The notes beneath the pieces were generated by a model. It saw only the letters and a program-made list of their open reading frames with translations, was not told the origin of the DNA and did no database searches. The translations under genes were made by a program, and so were the position numbers. Positions 1-8,280 of a DNA stretch of 64,000 bases are shown here, in pieces; the stretch's first letter is position 1; each line of letters begins with the position of its first letter. The DNA is from Ferrovibrio terrae_A (GTDB lineage: Bacteria; Pseudomonadota; Alphaproteobacteria; Ferrovibrionales; Ferrovibrionaceae), in contig NZ_CALSAN010000001.1 in assembly GCF_943372915.1 (NCBI RefSeq), forward strand, positions 124,001 through 188,000. Direction: 5' to 3'.

Positions 1-687
1 AGCTGGACCGCCCTGATGCCCGAACTTGCCATCACGCCGCTGCAGCCGGCCAATTGCGGTTTCACGGTCGCATGGTCGGCGCCGTTCCGGGAGCGTCACG
101 CCGGCGCACCGCTGAAACGCATTGCGCTGTCCTTTGCCGGTCAGACGGTGCGCGGCGAAGCGGTGATCACCGCTCAGGGCATCGAGGGTGGCGCCGTCTA
201 CGCGCTATCCGCGCTGTTGCGCGAGGCAATCAACCGCGATGGCAGCGCCCGGCTGCAGATCGACCTGCGGCCGGACCTGACGACAGAAGCGCTGGCCGCG
301 CTGCTGGCTGAATCGCGCCGCGGGGCCTCGCTGTCGAATTTCCTGCGCAAGCGCATCAACCTGCCGCCGGTGGCCATCGGCCTGGTGCAGGAAGCGCTGC
401 ATGCGGGCGACAGCGCGACACCGCTTGTCATGCTGATCAAGGCTATGCCCGTGCAGTTGCTGGCGCCGTCCGGTCTTGAGCGTGCGATCTCCACCGCCGG
501 CGGCATCGCCCTGGACGAACTGGATGACCGCCTGATGCTGAAACGCCGGCCCGGTGTCTTCGTCGCCGGCGAGATGCTGGACTGGGAAGCCCCCACCGGC
601 GGCTACCTGCTGCAGGGCTGCATGGCCACCGGCGTGGTGGCCGGCCAGGGCGTGGTCGACTGGCTGCAGTCCCGGCAGGCCGGCTAG
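1..687 (+). CDS. HI0933/BaiN-like FAD-dependent oxidoreductase, C-terminal part
   Basis: The reading frame is open to the left edge of the window, so this is the 3' part of a longer gene. The visible 228 residues end with the motif GVFVAGEMLDWEAPTGGYL followed by a Gly/Ala-rich FAD-binding helix. This is the characteristic C-terminal signature of the HI0933/BaiN-like flavoproteins (TIGR03862 type, usually about 400 aa). Members bind FAD and are predicted NAD(P)H-dependent reductases; the substrate is generally unknown. The N-terminal Rossmann GxGxxG motif would lie outside the window. The gene ends 7 bases before the convergent Spy-like gene. I am sure of the family and unsure of the reaction. 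Confidence 0.85.
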   Translation, partial: SWTALMPELAITPLQPANCGFTVAWSAPFRERHAGAPLKRIALSFAGQTVRGEAVITAQGIEGGAVYALSALLREAINRDGSARLQIDLRPDLTTEALAALLAESRRGASLSNFLRKRINLPPVAIGLVQEALHAGDSATPLVMLIKAMPVQLLAPSGLERAISTAGGIALDELDDRLMLKRRPGVFVAGEMLDWEAPTGGYLLQGCMATGVVAGQGVVDWLQSRQAG

Positions 688-693
688 AAAAAC

Positions 694-1257
694 CTAGTGC
701 CGGTGGCCCGGTGCGGAATGGCGCGCCGGCTGCCGCTGTGTGTAGCCGCGCTCGACATCATAGCGGGTGATCTGCTCCGGCCGCAGCACCGCCCGCGTTT
801 CCATATGGGCCAGGATATGCACGGCACGCAGCTCCCCATTCAGCCGGCCGATCTCGTTCAGCGTGGCAACAATGTCAAGCTGCTGGGCCGTGCCGGCGGC
901 AAAGGCAGCATCGAGCCGGCCTTCGGCTGCAATGATCTGCGCGCCCAGGGCTTTGGCCTGGCTGCTCATTTCGCCCTGCAGGGCAGATAGCCGCACACGC
1001 TGCTCAGGCGTCAAATCCAGCAGTTGCTCCATCTCCAGCACATGCAGCGGCCCCGGATAGCTGTTCAGCTCTGCCGACAGAGAAAGTCCCATGCCACGGC
1101 CCTCGCGCAGCTGGGTGATCTGGTCATCCGACAGCGCCTTAATCGGTCGCGCCGTCATGCCGGCATAGCCACTCATATGCTGATGCTGGGCATGGGCGGT
1201 GGTGCTGAAGACGGCCAGCACTGCGGCAATCGCGACGAGTTTCACAGAATCAGACAT
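694..1257 (-). CDS. Spy/CpxP-like periplasmic protein, predicted
   Basis: A 187-residue secreted protein. The start at 1257 is chosen because GGAGG sits five bases upstream; an ATG farther upstream has no such site. An N-terminal signal peptide (about residues 1-24, ending AHAQ) is followed by a His-rich segment. The mature part is helical and contains an LTPEQRVRL segment, resembling the LTxxQ repeats of Spy/CpxP and periplasmic heavy-metal sensor families. The C-terminus is again His-rich (APGHRH). The family buffers envelope stress or metals; a copper or zinc link is inference from the His clusters. It is downstream of and co-directional with the ABC gene, so may share its transcript. Confidence 0.6.
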   Translation of the reverse strand: MSDSVKLVAIAAVLAVFSTTAHAQHQHMSGYAGMTARPIKALSDDQITQLREGRGMGLSLSAELNSYPGPLHVLEMEQLLDLTPEQRVRLSALQGEMSSQAKALGAQIIAAEGRLDAAFAAGTAQQLDIVATLNEIGRLNGELRAVHILAHMETRAVLRPEQITRYDVERGYTQRQPARHSAPGHRH

Positions 1258-1327
1258 CGGGGCCTCCAGGATTGCTGTGGCCTCAGCATAAAACCTTCCC
1301 ACGCGGGAGGCTCAAGCCGAAGATGCC

Positions 1328-3160
1328 TCAGGACAGGCCTTCGCGGATTGAGGCGAGCAGCCGGCGGATACGGCCGAAGTGGCCCGCCTCGGCAGAGCCG
1401 GCAGGCTGCGGCAGGCCTTCGTCATGCACCGTGACAAGCTTGCCGCCCTCGCGTTCCAGATAGAGCTTGCGGGAATGCAGGGCATCGAAGCCGGCATGAT
1501 GGCTGAGGGTCAAAATGGTTGCATCAGGCAGCTCGGTGAAGAGGGTCTGCAGCAGGGCCAGTTCGTCCTCAGCTTCGAGAAATTCGGTAGCATGGGCCAG
1601 GAAGATCCATTGCGGGCGCCGGAGCAGCAGGTTGGCGCAGGCGAGGCGCTGCTGCTCGGCCGGCGACAGCAGATGATCCCAGGCTTCGACCGCATCGAGG
1701 CGGCCTTCCAGCTGGGTCAGCCCCACCTTGCGCAGCGCGGTATTGCAGGCGTCATCCGCCAGAGTCGCCGCCTCTGCCGGATAGGCCAGGATCGTGCGCA
1801 GGGTTTCATGCGGCAGGTAAGGACGGGCAGGCATGAACACGATCGTGGCATTGTCAGGCAGTTCGATTGTGCCTGAACCCCAGAGCCAGATGCCGGTCAC
1901 CGCCTTGAACAGCATCAACCCGACCTCGCTGTCGCCGGTGATCAGCACACGCTCGCCGGGCTGGATTTCGGCACTGATCCCGGAAGCGAGCACGCCATTC
2001 ATCGGGCTGGCAATGGCCAGGTCGCGGATGCTCAGCGAAGGCCCGGCGGTTGCACTGATCTGGATGCCGTCCTCGCCGCGCAGTGCGATCTGGCGTTTCA
2101 GATTATCGACGGCATCCTGCAGGGCGAGCACACGCTCCACCGAAGCATGCCATTCCGCCAGGCGGGCAAAGTTATCCACGGGCCAGGACAGCGCCGCGGT
2201 CATCTGCTGAAAGGCCTGTCCGGTCTGCATCAGTGCGCCCAGGGTGATGGTACCCGCCAAATAGCGCGGACTGGCGACCAAGATCGGAAACATCGTTGCC
2301 AAAACACTGTAGGCCGAGGAGAACAGCATCAGGCTGCGCAGGCCGATGGTCTGTTCATCCCAGATGGTGCGGATCGCCTTGAACAGGCGTTGCAGACGCT
2401 GGCGCTCGTTGGGCTCGCGCTGCACCAGTGCAATCGCTTCGGCATTTTCGCGCGCCTCGGCCAGCGCAAAGCGGAAATCGGCTTCCGTCGTCTGCCGGTT
2501 ATTGGCCACGGCCATCAGCTGTCCGCCGACCAGGAAGGCCAGCACCGACCCGGCCCCGGCATACAGGAAGGCCAGCCAGACCATGTGGCCGTATACCGGA
2601 ATGGTGACGTCCTGCAGCGTGACATGCAGCACGCCGGACAGCGACCACAGAATGCCGAAGAAACTGAACAGTAACAGCAGGCAGTAAAAAGCCGAATGCA
2701 CAAGATCGATGGCGGCTTCAGTGGCAATCCGGATATCATCGGCGATGCGCGCATCCGGATTGTCATGGCTGCCGGGCAGCAGCGAGATCTGATAGTGATG
2801 CGCCTCCGCCATCCAGTCCTGCACGACATGGCTGGTTAGCCATTCGCGCCAGCCCAGCTGCAGATTCCGCTTCACCTGCAGATGCACCATGTTGACCACC
2901 ATGATGCCGAGGATCAGGGCGGCGAAGATGCCGACCTGGTACAGGAAGCGATCGGAGGCATGGCGCTCGAGTGCATCGAACAGGTCCGCATTCCACAGAT
3001 TGAGCCGGATGACCAGCGCGACCTGGGCGACGCCGAGCAGCAGCATGACGGCCAGCTGAATCCGCGCCCGCCATTTCAAGTCACCAGAAAAATATCCGCG
3101 CGACAGCAGCAAAAAGCGGCCGAGCACGGGTTTGGGCATCGCAGTACGCAGGCTGCTCAT
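1328..3160 (-). CDS. SbmA/BacA/YddA-type ABC protein with degenerate ATPase domain
   Basis: A 610-residue half-transporter of the ABC_membrane_2 family (BacA-related, YddA/Rv1819c type), which moves peptides, cobalamin or very-long-chain fatty acids. The membrane domain occupies about residues 30-340 and keeps family signatures (e.g. DNPDARIADD). The nucleotide-binding domain (about 370-575) keeps its fold and frame but not its chemistry. The Walker A region at 409-417 reads GDSEVGLML, with Lys and Ser/Thr lost. The Q-loop Gln is Ala445, the signature is LSPAEQQ, and Walker B at 519-525 is IFLAHAT, with both Asp and Glu lost. The H-loop His554 remains. ATP hydrolysis is therefore very unlikely. 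The start at 3160 lacks a clear ribosome site. A near-consensus FixK box lies 77 bases upstream. Confidence 0.85.
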   Translation of the reverse strand: MSSLRTAMPKPVLGRFLLLSRGYFSGDLKWRARIQLAVMLLLGVAQVALVIRLNLWNADLFDALERHASDRFLYQVGIFAALILGIMVVNMVHLQVKRNLQLGWREWLTSHVVQDWMAEAHHYQISLLPGSHDNPDARIADDIRIATEAAIDLVHSAFYCLLLLFSFFGILWSLSGVLHVTLQDVTIPVYGHMVWLAFLYAGAGSVLAFLVGGQLMAVANNRQTTEADFRFALAEARENAEAIALVQREPNERQRLQRLFKAIRTIWDEQTIGLRSLMLFSSAYSVLATMFPILVASPRYLAGTITLGALMQTGQAFQQMTAALSWPVDNFARLAEWHASVERVLALQDAVDNLKRQIALRGEDGIQISATAGPSLSIRDLAIASPMNGVLASGISAEIQPGERVLITGDSEVGLMLFKAVTGIWLWGSGTIELPDNATIVFMPARPYLPHETLRTILAYPAEAATLADDACNTALRKVGLTQLEGRLDAVEAWDHLLSPAEQQRLACANLLLRRPQWIFLAHATEFLEAEDELALLQTLFTELPDATILTLSHHAGFDALHSRKLYLEREGGKLVTVHDEGLPQPAGSAEAGHFGRIRRLLASIREGLS

Positions 3161-3236
3161 GACGGGGGCTGGGGGAGATCAGGTGGAAGGATTGCAACCA
3201 TGGGCCACAATCCTAGCAGCGGCAACGTCATTACCC

Positions 3237-3250
3237 TTAATCCAGATCAA
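3237..3250. promoter_or_regulatory. Near-consensus FNR/FixK box
   Basis: The sequence is TTAATCCAGATCAA, one mismatch from the TTGAT-N4-ATCAA consensus. It lies between the divergent ABC gene (start 3160) and fixK (start 3389). If it acts at the usual -41.5 position toward the left, transcription would start near 3202, giving a 40-base leader for the ABC gene. Toward the right it would fall upstream of the FixJ-like site. Confidence 0.55.
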
Positions 3251-3293
3251 AGACCGGCCCCTGCCTGCATACAATCCGGCCCGCCAATGACCT

Positions 3294-3310
3294 CTACGTA
3301 ATTCCCCTTA
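3294..3310 (+). promoter_or_regulatory. FixJ-like binding site upstream of fixK
   Basis: CTACGTAATTCCCCTTA resembles the FixJ target described in rhizobial fixK/nifA promoters (TAC/AGTAATTCCC type). It ends 78 bases before the fixK ATG, a plausible activator position. A related site with 13 of 17 matching bases occurs upstream of the lone receiver gene, in the same orientation relative to that gene. Confidence 0.6.
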
Positions 3311-3388
3311 GGTATAAGACCCAAATGTCCCGCAAGGCTTTTTGCCAGTACTCATTGGCCCAACACAGTCGGCAAGTGGGAGAAAACC

Positions 3389-4138
3389 ATGGCAAATGTT
3401 CACGCGGTTATGCAGTCCGGTCAGCGGGCCCATCCTGCGCTCCTGGCCCGCCCCGCTGCCCAGCCCGCGCGCCGGCCAGCATCTGTTCCCGACCTCACGC
3501 CGGGCGCTGTCGTTCCTCTGCCCGGCGCCGCCGACCTGCTGCAGCGCATCGGTCGGCCGATCCAGGCCCAGCGCGGGACCGCGGTTCTGGAGACCGGCGA
3601 TGCGAATACCCATGTCTACAAGGTGACCGAGGGCATCCTGCGCGTGGTGCGCATCCTGCCGGATGGCCGCCGTCATATCGCGCATTTCCTCAAGCCGGGC
3701 GATTTCTTCGGCTTCTCGGAAGCCGCCGAACATGATTGCAGCGTGGAGGCGATCACCGACTGCGTGCTGACCCGCTATCCCCGTAAGGACTTCGACGCCG
3801 TAATCGAATCAGATCCCGCCGCCGGCCGGCAGCTGTTCCGCCTGATGTGCCGTCAGCTTGAGGCCAGCAACCGCATGCTGCTGCTGCTCGGCCGCAAGAC
3901 CGCCGTCGAACGCATGGCGAGCTTCCTCCTGTCATTCGCGACGGGGCAGCAGGCGCGCGGCATACAGGTGTTTCTGCCGATGAGCCGTGGCGATATTGCC
4001 GATCATCTCGGCCTCACCATCGAGACGGTCAGCCGCACGATCTCAAAATTCCGCCAGCAGCGCTGGATCAGCCTGGTCGACAGTCACACGATCCTGGTCA
4101 CGGCGCCGCAAACCCTGGAAGATCTCGCCGCCGACTGA
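3389..4138 (+). CDS. fixK: FixK-type Crp/Fnr transcriptional regulator
   Basis: A 249-residue CRP/FNR-family activator. It has an N-terminal extension, a cyclic-nucleotide-binding-like beta-roll (about 65-155), a dimerisation helix, and a C-terminal winged helix. The recognition helix contains ETVSRTI, the E-x-x-S-R pattern that reads TTGAT half-sites. The N-terminal cysteine cluster of FNR/FnrN is absent, which makes FixK the better name. Start choice is supported by GTGGGAG just before ATG. A FixJ-like site precedes it and fixLJ lie 0.5 kb away, so it is probably the FixJ-controlled node that switches on the cco operon and other genes bearing TTGAT-N4-RTCAA boxes here. A terminator follows. 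Confidence 0.9.
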   Translation: MANVHAVMQSGQRAHPALLARPAAQPARRPASVPDLTPGAVVPLPGAADLLQRIGRPIQAQRGTAVLETGDANTHVYKVTEGILRVVRILPDGRRHIAHFLKPGDFFGFSEAAEHDCSVEAITDCVLTRYPRKDFDAVIESDPAAGRQLFRLMCRQLEASNRMLLLLGRKTAVERMASFLLSFATGQQARGIQVFLPMSRGDIADHLGLTIETVSRTISKFRQQRWISLVDSHTILVTAPQTLEDLAAD

Positions 4139-4192
4139 GCACCACGGCGGTCACAGTTCCCCCGCGCTGCCTTTCCCTGTGGCAGCAACCTA

Positions 4193-4222
4193 GGCCGGCA
4201 ATGTTACTGCCGGCCTTTTTTT
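4193..4222 (+). terminator. Rho-independent terminator after fixK
   Basis: A perfect 8-bp stem (GGCCGGCA / TGCCGGCC) with a 7-base loop is followed by seven T residues. It lies 54 bases after the fixK stop codon and ends 33 bases before the convergent receiver gene. Confidence 0.9.
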
Positions 4223-4254
4223 CGATGATAAAACCAACGATAAGGCGTTGCGCG

Positions 4255-4632
4255 TCAGGCGCGCGCGAGCATCTGCTCGATGGCGCTGAACAGGCGGCTG
4301 TGCGGCAGCGGCTTGTCGAGCAGGATCACCTGACCCAGTGCGGCGGCCTGGGCTTCGATATGGCTGTCGCGACGACCGGTGATCAGGATGGCCGGCATTG
4401 TTTCGCCGCGCTGGCGTAGAACACCCAGCAGATCAAGCCCGGTCATACCCGGCATATGCACATCGACAATCATGCAGCAGTCGCCCAAGTCCGGATTCTC
4501 GGCCAGAAACTGATCGCCCGACTCGAAATCGCGCACCCGGTACTGCCGCACTTCCAGAAGCACCTTCAGGGAGTCGCGCACCACGTCATCATCATCGATG
4601 ACATAGATGATCTGTCCGGTTTCACCGCTCAT
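4255..4632 (-). CDS. Single-domain response regulator (CheY-like receiver)
   Basis: A 125-residue stand-alone receiver with no output domain. It has the acidic patch DDDD near residues 13-16, the phospho-acceptor Asp57 in IVDVHMPG, the conserved Thr in ILITG, and the KP switch in LLDKPLP. Its sequence is closest in style to FixJ-class receivers. It lies between fixK and fixJ and has its own FixJ-like site 36 bases upstream, so it is probably induced by FixJ. It could drain phosphate from FixL, be an alternative FixL target, or feed back on the cascade as FixT does in other rhizobia by another fold. The role is inference; the domain call is firm. Confidence 0.85.
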   Translation of the reverse strand: MSGETGQIIYVIDDDDVVRDSLKVLLEVRQYRVRDFESGDQFLAENPDLGDCCMIVDVHMPGMTGLDLLGVLRQRGETMPAILITGRRDSHIEAQAAALGQVILLDKPLPHSRLFSAIEQMLARA

Positions 4633-4668
4633 GGCATATTTTTGCTGCCTGATTCAGGCCGGCACAAG

Positions 4669-4685
4669 TAAGGGGATTCACCTAA
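4669..4685 (-). promoter_or_regulatory. FixJ-like binding site upstream of the lone receiver
   Basis: Read on the minus strand the site is TTAGGTGAATCCCCTTA, sharing 13 of 17 bases with the site before fixK, including the whole TCCCCTTA end. It overlaps the fixJ stop codon and ends 36 bases before the receiver start. Confidence 0.5.
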
Positions 4686-5317
4686 GGGTTCGTGCCCTCT
4701 TTTTCATCACCGGCCAGGCCGGCCCCCAGAGCCATGCGCACCAGATGCGACAGACTTTCGGCACCCATCTTTTTCATCACGTTGGCGCGATGAATTTCCA
4801 CGGTTCGCGGACTGATGCTCAGATGGAAGGCGATAATCTTGTTGGGGTTGCCGATGATCAGCTGCCGCAGCACATCACGCTCGCGCCCCGTAAGAGTATC
4901 GAGTCGCGCCTTTATATCACTCTGGTCCAGCTGGCCCAGCGCGCCGGCCCGCGCACTGTCGAGCCCACGACGCACGGCATCCAGCAGCGTGGCATTGGTG
5001 TAGGGTTTTTCGATGAAGTCGATGGCACCCGCCTTCATGGCGCGTACCGCAAGCGGGACATCGCCATGACCGGTGACAACCACGGCAGGCAGCATCAACC
5101 CCTTGCTGCGCAGGTGTTCCAGCAGGGTGAGGCCATCCATGCCGGGCATGCGCAGATCGATGATGGCGCAGCCCACCGGCACCGGCTTGTAGCTGAGCAG
5201 GAAGGCTTCCGCCGAGGCGAAGCCGATCACCGTCAGCCCCTGGGTTTCCAGCACGGCCGAGAGCGATTCGCGCACGGCCTCATCGTCGTCGACGATGAAC
5301 ACTGTATCGCCGCTCAT
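4682..5317 (-). CDS. fixJ: FixJ two-component response regulator
   Basis: A 211-residue response regulator with an N-terminal receiver (acidic VDDDEAV, phospho-acceptor Asp54 in IIDLRMPG, FIEKPY switch Lys) and a C-terminal LuxR/GerE helix-turn-helix (about 140-200, LTGREREVL-like start and ISPRTVEIHR). This is the FixJ/StyR/NodW arrangement. It overlaps the fixL stop by four bases (ATGA), so the two are translationally coupled. Phosphorylated FixJ classically activates fixK and nifA under low oxygen; FixJ-like sites before fixK and before the lone receiver fit this. Confidence 0.93.
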   Translation of the reverse strand: MSGDTVFIVDDDEAVRESLSAVLETQGLTVIGFASAEAFLLSYKPVPVGCAIIDLRMPGMDGLTLLEHLRSKGLMLPAVVVTGHGDVPLAVRAMKAGAIDFIEKPYTNATLLDAVRRGLDSARAGALGQLDQSDIKARLDTLTGRERDVLRQLIIGNPNKIIAFHLSISPRTVEIHRANVMKKMGAESLSHLVRMALGAGLAGDEKEGTNP

Positions 5318-6606
5318 GATGCCGCCCCGGCCTTGGCGGTGACTGGCAGGCGAAAGCGGAAGATGGTGCCGCCACCGGGATTGGCTTCGGCCCAGAGCTG
5401 GCCGTCATGGGCCTCGACGATAGACCGGCTGATCGACAGGCCGATGCCCATGCCATCCTTCTTGGTGGTCAGGAAAGGCGTGAACAGTTTCTCGGCGATG
5501 GCGGGGGCGAGACCGGGTCCGGTGTCGCAAACCGAAACCTCCTGGCTGTCGGCATCGCTGCGCGTGCGGATGGTGAGCTCGCGCCGCTCCACCTCGCGCA
5601 GCACCTCGACGGCATTGCGCACCAGATTCACCACCACCTGCTGGATCTGGATCTTGTCGATGCTGATGGGCGGCAAGGTATCGTCCAGATCGAAATTCAT
5701 CCGGATGCCCTCGACCCGCACGCCGATGGCAGCGAGATTGCTGGCATCGAGCACCACCTTGTTCAGTTCCTCCAGGCTGCGCTCCACCGGGCCCTTCTCG
5801 ACGAAGCTGCGCAGGCGGCGGATAATCTGGCCGGCACGTTCGGCCTGTTCGACTGTCTTGCCGAGGAATTCCTTCACCTTCGGCAGGCTGCGTTCACCGG
5901 AGAGTTCGACCATTTGCCGCGCCGCTTCAGCATAATTCATGATCGCCGTCAGTGGCTGGTTCAGTTCATGGGCCAGCGACGACGACAGCTGCCCCATCGC
6001 ACTCAGGCGCGAGATATGCACCAGCTCGGCGGTCAGTTCGCGCACCTGCCGTTCTGACTGGTGCCGCTCGGTGATATCGCGGATCACGCCGATGAAGCCG
6101 CGGCTGTTGCCACTGCGCATTTCGCCGATGGAAAGATCGATCGGAAAGACCGTGCCGCTCTTGTGCAGGGCCTGAACCTCGCGGCCTGTGCCAATGATCT
6201 TCGCCTTGCCGGTCTGGATATAGCTGCGCAGATAGCCGTCATGCTCGCCGTGATACGGCTCGGGCATCAGCATATGGACATTGCGGCCGATCACCTCATG
6301 GGCGTGATAGCCGAAGATGCGCTCGGCTGCCCGGTTGAACATCTCGACCCTGCCCTGCGCATCGATGGCGATGATGGCGTCATGGGCATTGTCGATCACC
6401 GCACGGAACCGTTCGGCCGCCTGCCGTTCGGCGCGGATCGTTTCGCGATAGGCAAGACCGAAAGCCAGCACCAGAGCCGCCGTGACTCCAAGCCCGATGG
6501 CAAGCCACAGCCAGGATGCCGTGGATTCATACACCACGATGGACAGCAGCAAGCCCACCGCGGCAATTATTAGTATTATCAATGGTTTAAGCCATTGCCG
6601 CGTCAT
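5314..6606 (-). CDS. fixL: FixL oxygen-sensing histidine kinase with haem PAS domain
   Basis: A 430-residue membrane kinase. Two transmembrane helices (about 8-26 and 31-52) precede a PAS domain (about 65-178). The domain keeps the residues that bind and read haem in FixL: His122 in EHDGY (proximal ligand) and Arg142 in IGTGRE (the distal Arg), 20 residues apart as in Bradyrhizobium FixL His200/Arg220. The dimerisation domain has the phospho-His213 in AHELNQPL. The ATPase domain shows N-box NLVRNAV, DTGPGLA and GMGIGLSI. It phosphorylates FixJ when deoxygenated. A perfect FNR/FixK box lies 74 bases upstream of the start, so fixL may itself be under FixK feedback. Confidence 0.95.
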   Translation of the reverse strand: MTRQWLKPLIILIIAAVGLLLSIVVYESTASWLWLAIGLGVTAALVLAFGLAYRETIRAERQAAERFRAVIDNAHDAIIAIDAQGRVEMFNRAAERIFGYHAHEVIGRNVHMLMPEPYHGEHDGYLRSYIQTGKAKIIGTGREVQALHKSGTVFPIDLSIGEMRSGNSRGFIGVIRDITERHQSERQVRELTAELVHISRLSAMGQLSSSLAHELNQPLTAIMNYAEAARQMVELSGERSLPKVKEFLGKTVEQAERAGQIIRRLRSFVEKGPVERSLEELNKVVLDASNLAAIGVRVEGIRMNFDLDDTLPPISIDKIQIQQVVVNLVRNAVEVLREVERRELTIRTRSDADSQEVSVCDTGPGLAPAIAEKLFTPFLTTKKDGMGIGLSISRSIVEAHDGQLWAEANPGGGTIFRFRLPVTAKAGAAS

Positions 6607-6679
6607 CGTCGCCTGCTCACCCGGAAAACATCCACTCTTCTATATACTCTGGCTGCAGGCCGGACCGCCCGTCCCGCCC

Positions 6680-6693
6680 TTGATGCGGATCAA
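6680..6693. promoter_or_regulatory. Perfect FNR/FixK box between fixL and the phosphorylase gene
   Basis: TTGATGCGGATCAA matches the consensus in all ten specified bases. It lies in the 177-base divergent region. A -41.5 position would place starts near 6645 for fixL and near 6728 for the rightward genes; both give normal leaders. Confidence 0.75.
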
Positions 6694-6783
6694 ATCCTGA
6701 ATCGTCTTTACGCGCTAGAAACTTAGCAGAATGATGGCTGCCTCGCAGCAGCCATTCCACCCTGCCTTCAACCCTTATCGGCC

Positions 6784-8280
6784 ATGCTCAAGCTCAAGCG
6801 GATCGCCATCGACACGCATCGTGAAAGTATCGCCTATCTGAGCCGGCGTTGCCCGGATTATCGGGCCGAGGAATTCCAGGCGCTGGGCAAGATCGAGGTC
6901 AAGGCCGGTGGCGCCCGCCTGCCGGCGACACTCAACATCGTCGATGACCCCGATCTGCTGGCGCCCGATGAGATCGGCCTGTCGGAAGCTGCCTTCGATG
7001 CCTTCGGCCATCCGGCAGGCACGCCGGCCTCGATCGAACATCCCAAGCCGGCGGAAAGCCTGGAGGCGGTGCGCGCCAAGATCCTCGGGCGCGAGCTGAA
7101 CCGCGAGCAGTATGCCGCGATCATCGGCGACATCGCCGCCCTGCGCTACAGCAAGATGGAGGTTGCCGCCTTCCTGGTCGGCTGCGCCGGGTTCATGACG
7201 ATTGCAGAAGTGCTGAGCCTGACCCAGGCCATGGCCGGGGTCGGCAAGCATCTGGACTGGGGCCGCCGCCTGGTGGTCGACAAGCATTGCATCGGCGGCA
7301 TTCCAGGAAACCGCACCTCGATGATCGTGGTGCCCATCGTCGTCGCCCATGGCCTGACGATTCCGAAAACCTCGTCGCGCGCCATCACCTCGCCGGCCGG
7401 CACCGCCGATACGATGGAGGTTTTGGCCCGGGTCGATATCGGCACCGACGAGATGCGCGCCATCGTCGACAAGGTGGGCGGCTGCCTGGTCTGGGGTGGC
7501 CGGGTCAATCTCTCGCCGGCCGATGACGTACTCATCACGGTGGAACGGCCGCTGCGCATCGACACGCGCGAGCAGATGGTGGCCTCGATCCTGTCGAAAA
7601 AACTCACTGCCGGCGCCAGCCACCTGGTGCTCGACATCCCGGTGGGACCGACGGCAAAGGTGCGCAATGCCACTGAGGCCGCCCATCTGCGCAAGATGTT
7701 TGAGTATGTCGGCGGCAAGCTGGGCCTCAGCCTGGACATCCGCCTGACCGATGGCAGCCAGCCGATCGGCTATGGCGTGGGCCCGGTGCTGGAAGCCCGC
7801 GATGTGATGGCGGTGCTGCGCAACGATGCCGCGGCGCCAGACGACCTGCGCGAACGCGCCCTGCTGCTGGCCGGCGCCCTGATCGAAGCCGATATTTCGG
7901 TGAAAGGCGGCCAGGGCATCCACCGGGCCCGCGAACTGCTGGAAAGCGGCGCCGCCATGCGGGCGATGGAAGAAATCATCCTGGCCCAGGGTGCGCACAA
8001 TACGCCACTGACCCCAAGTCCATCCGGACATGAGGTGACGGCAAGCTGCGACGGTGTCGTGCAGAGCATCGACTGCCTGCGCATCGCCCGCGTCGCCCGC
8101 ATGGCCGGCGCGCCCGCCTTCAAGAGCGCCGGTGTCGACCTGCTGCGCAAGGTGGGCGATCCGGTGCGCCAGCGTGAGCCGCTCTATCGCATCCATGCCA
8201 CATTGCCGACCGACCTGGGCTTCGCCGCCGATCTGGCCGGCCAGGACAGCGGCTATGTGATCACCCGAGGCAAGTCATGA
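6784..8280 (+). CDS. Thymidine phosphorylase family protein (long, AMP-phosphorylase-like form)
   Basis: A 498-residue pyrimidine-nucleoside phosphorylase family protein. It has an extra N-terminal domain of about 90 residues before the glycosyltransferase-3 helical domain (from about 100). The phosphate/nucleoside motifs VVDKHCIGGIPGNRTS and ITSPAGTADTMEVLA are intact, and a C-terminal domain follows. The layout matches the long archaeal-type AMP phosphorylase/thymidine phosphorylase subfamily (TIGR02645-like) found in some proteobacteria, so the substrate may be thymidine, another nucleoside or a nucleoside monophosphate. It overlaps the next gene by four bases. A FixK box upstream suggests microaerobic induction, perhaps for nucleotide-sugar salvage. 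Confidence 0.85.
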   Translation: MLKLKRIAIDTHRESIAYLSRRCPDYRAEEFQALGKIEVKAGGARLPATLNIVDDPDLLAPDEIGLSEAAFDAFGHPAGTPASIEHPKPAESLEAVRAKILGRELNREQYAAIIGDIAALRYSKMEVAAFLVGCAGFMTIAEVLSLTQAMAGVGKHLDWGRRLVVDKHCIGGIPGNRTSMIVVPIVVAHGLTIPKTSSRAITSPAGTADTMEVLARVDIGTDEMRAIVDKVGGCLVWGGRVNLSPADDVLITVERPLRIDTREQMVASILSKKLTAGASHLVLDIPVGPTAKVRNATEAAHLRKMFEYVGGKLGLSLDIRLTDGSQPIGYGVGPVLEARDVMAVLRNDAAAPDDLRERALLLAGALIEADISVKGGQGIHRARELLESGAAMRAMEEIILAQGAHNTPLTPSPSGHEVTASCDGVVQSIDCLRIARVARMAGAPAFKSAGVDLLRKVGDPVRQREPLYRIHATLPTDLGFAADLAGQDSGYVITRGKS

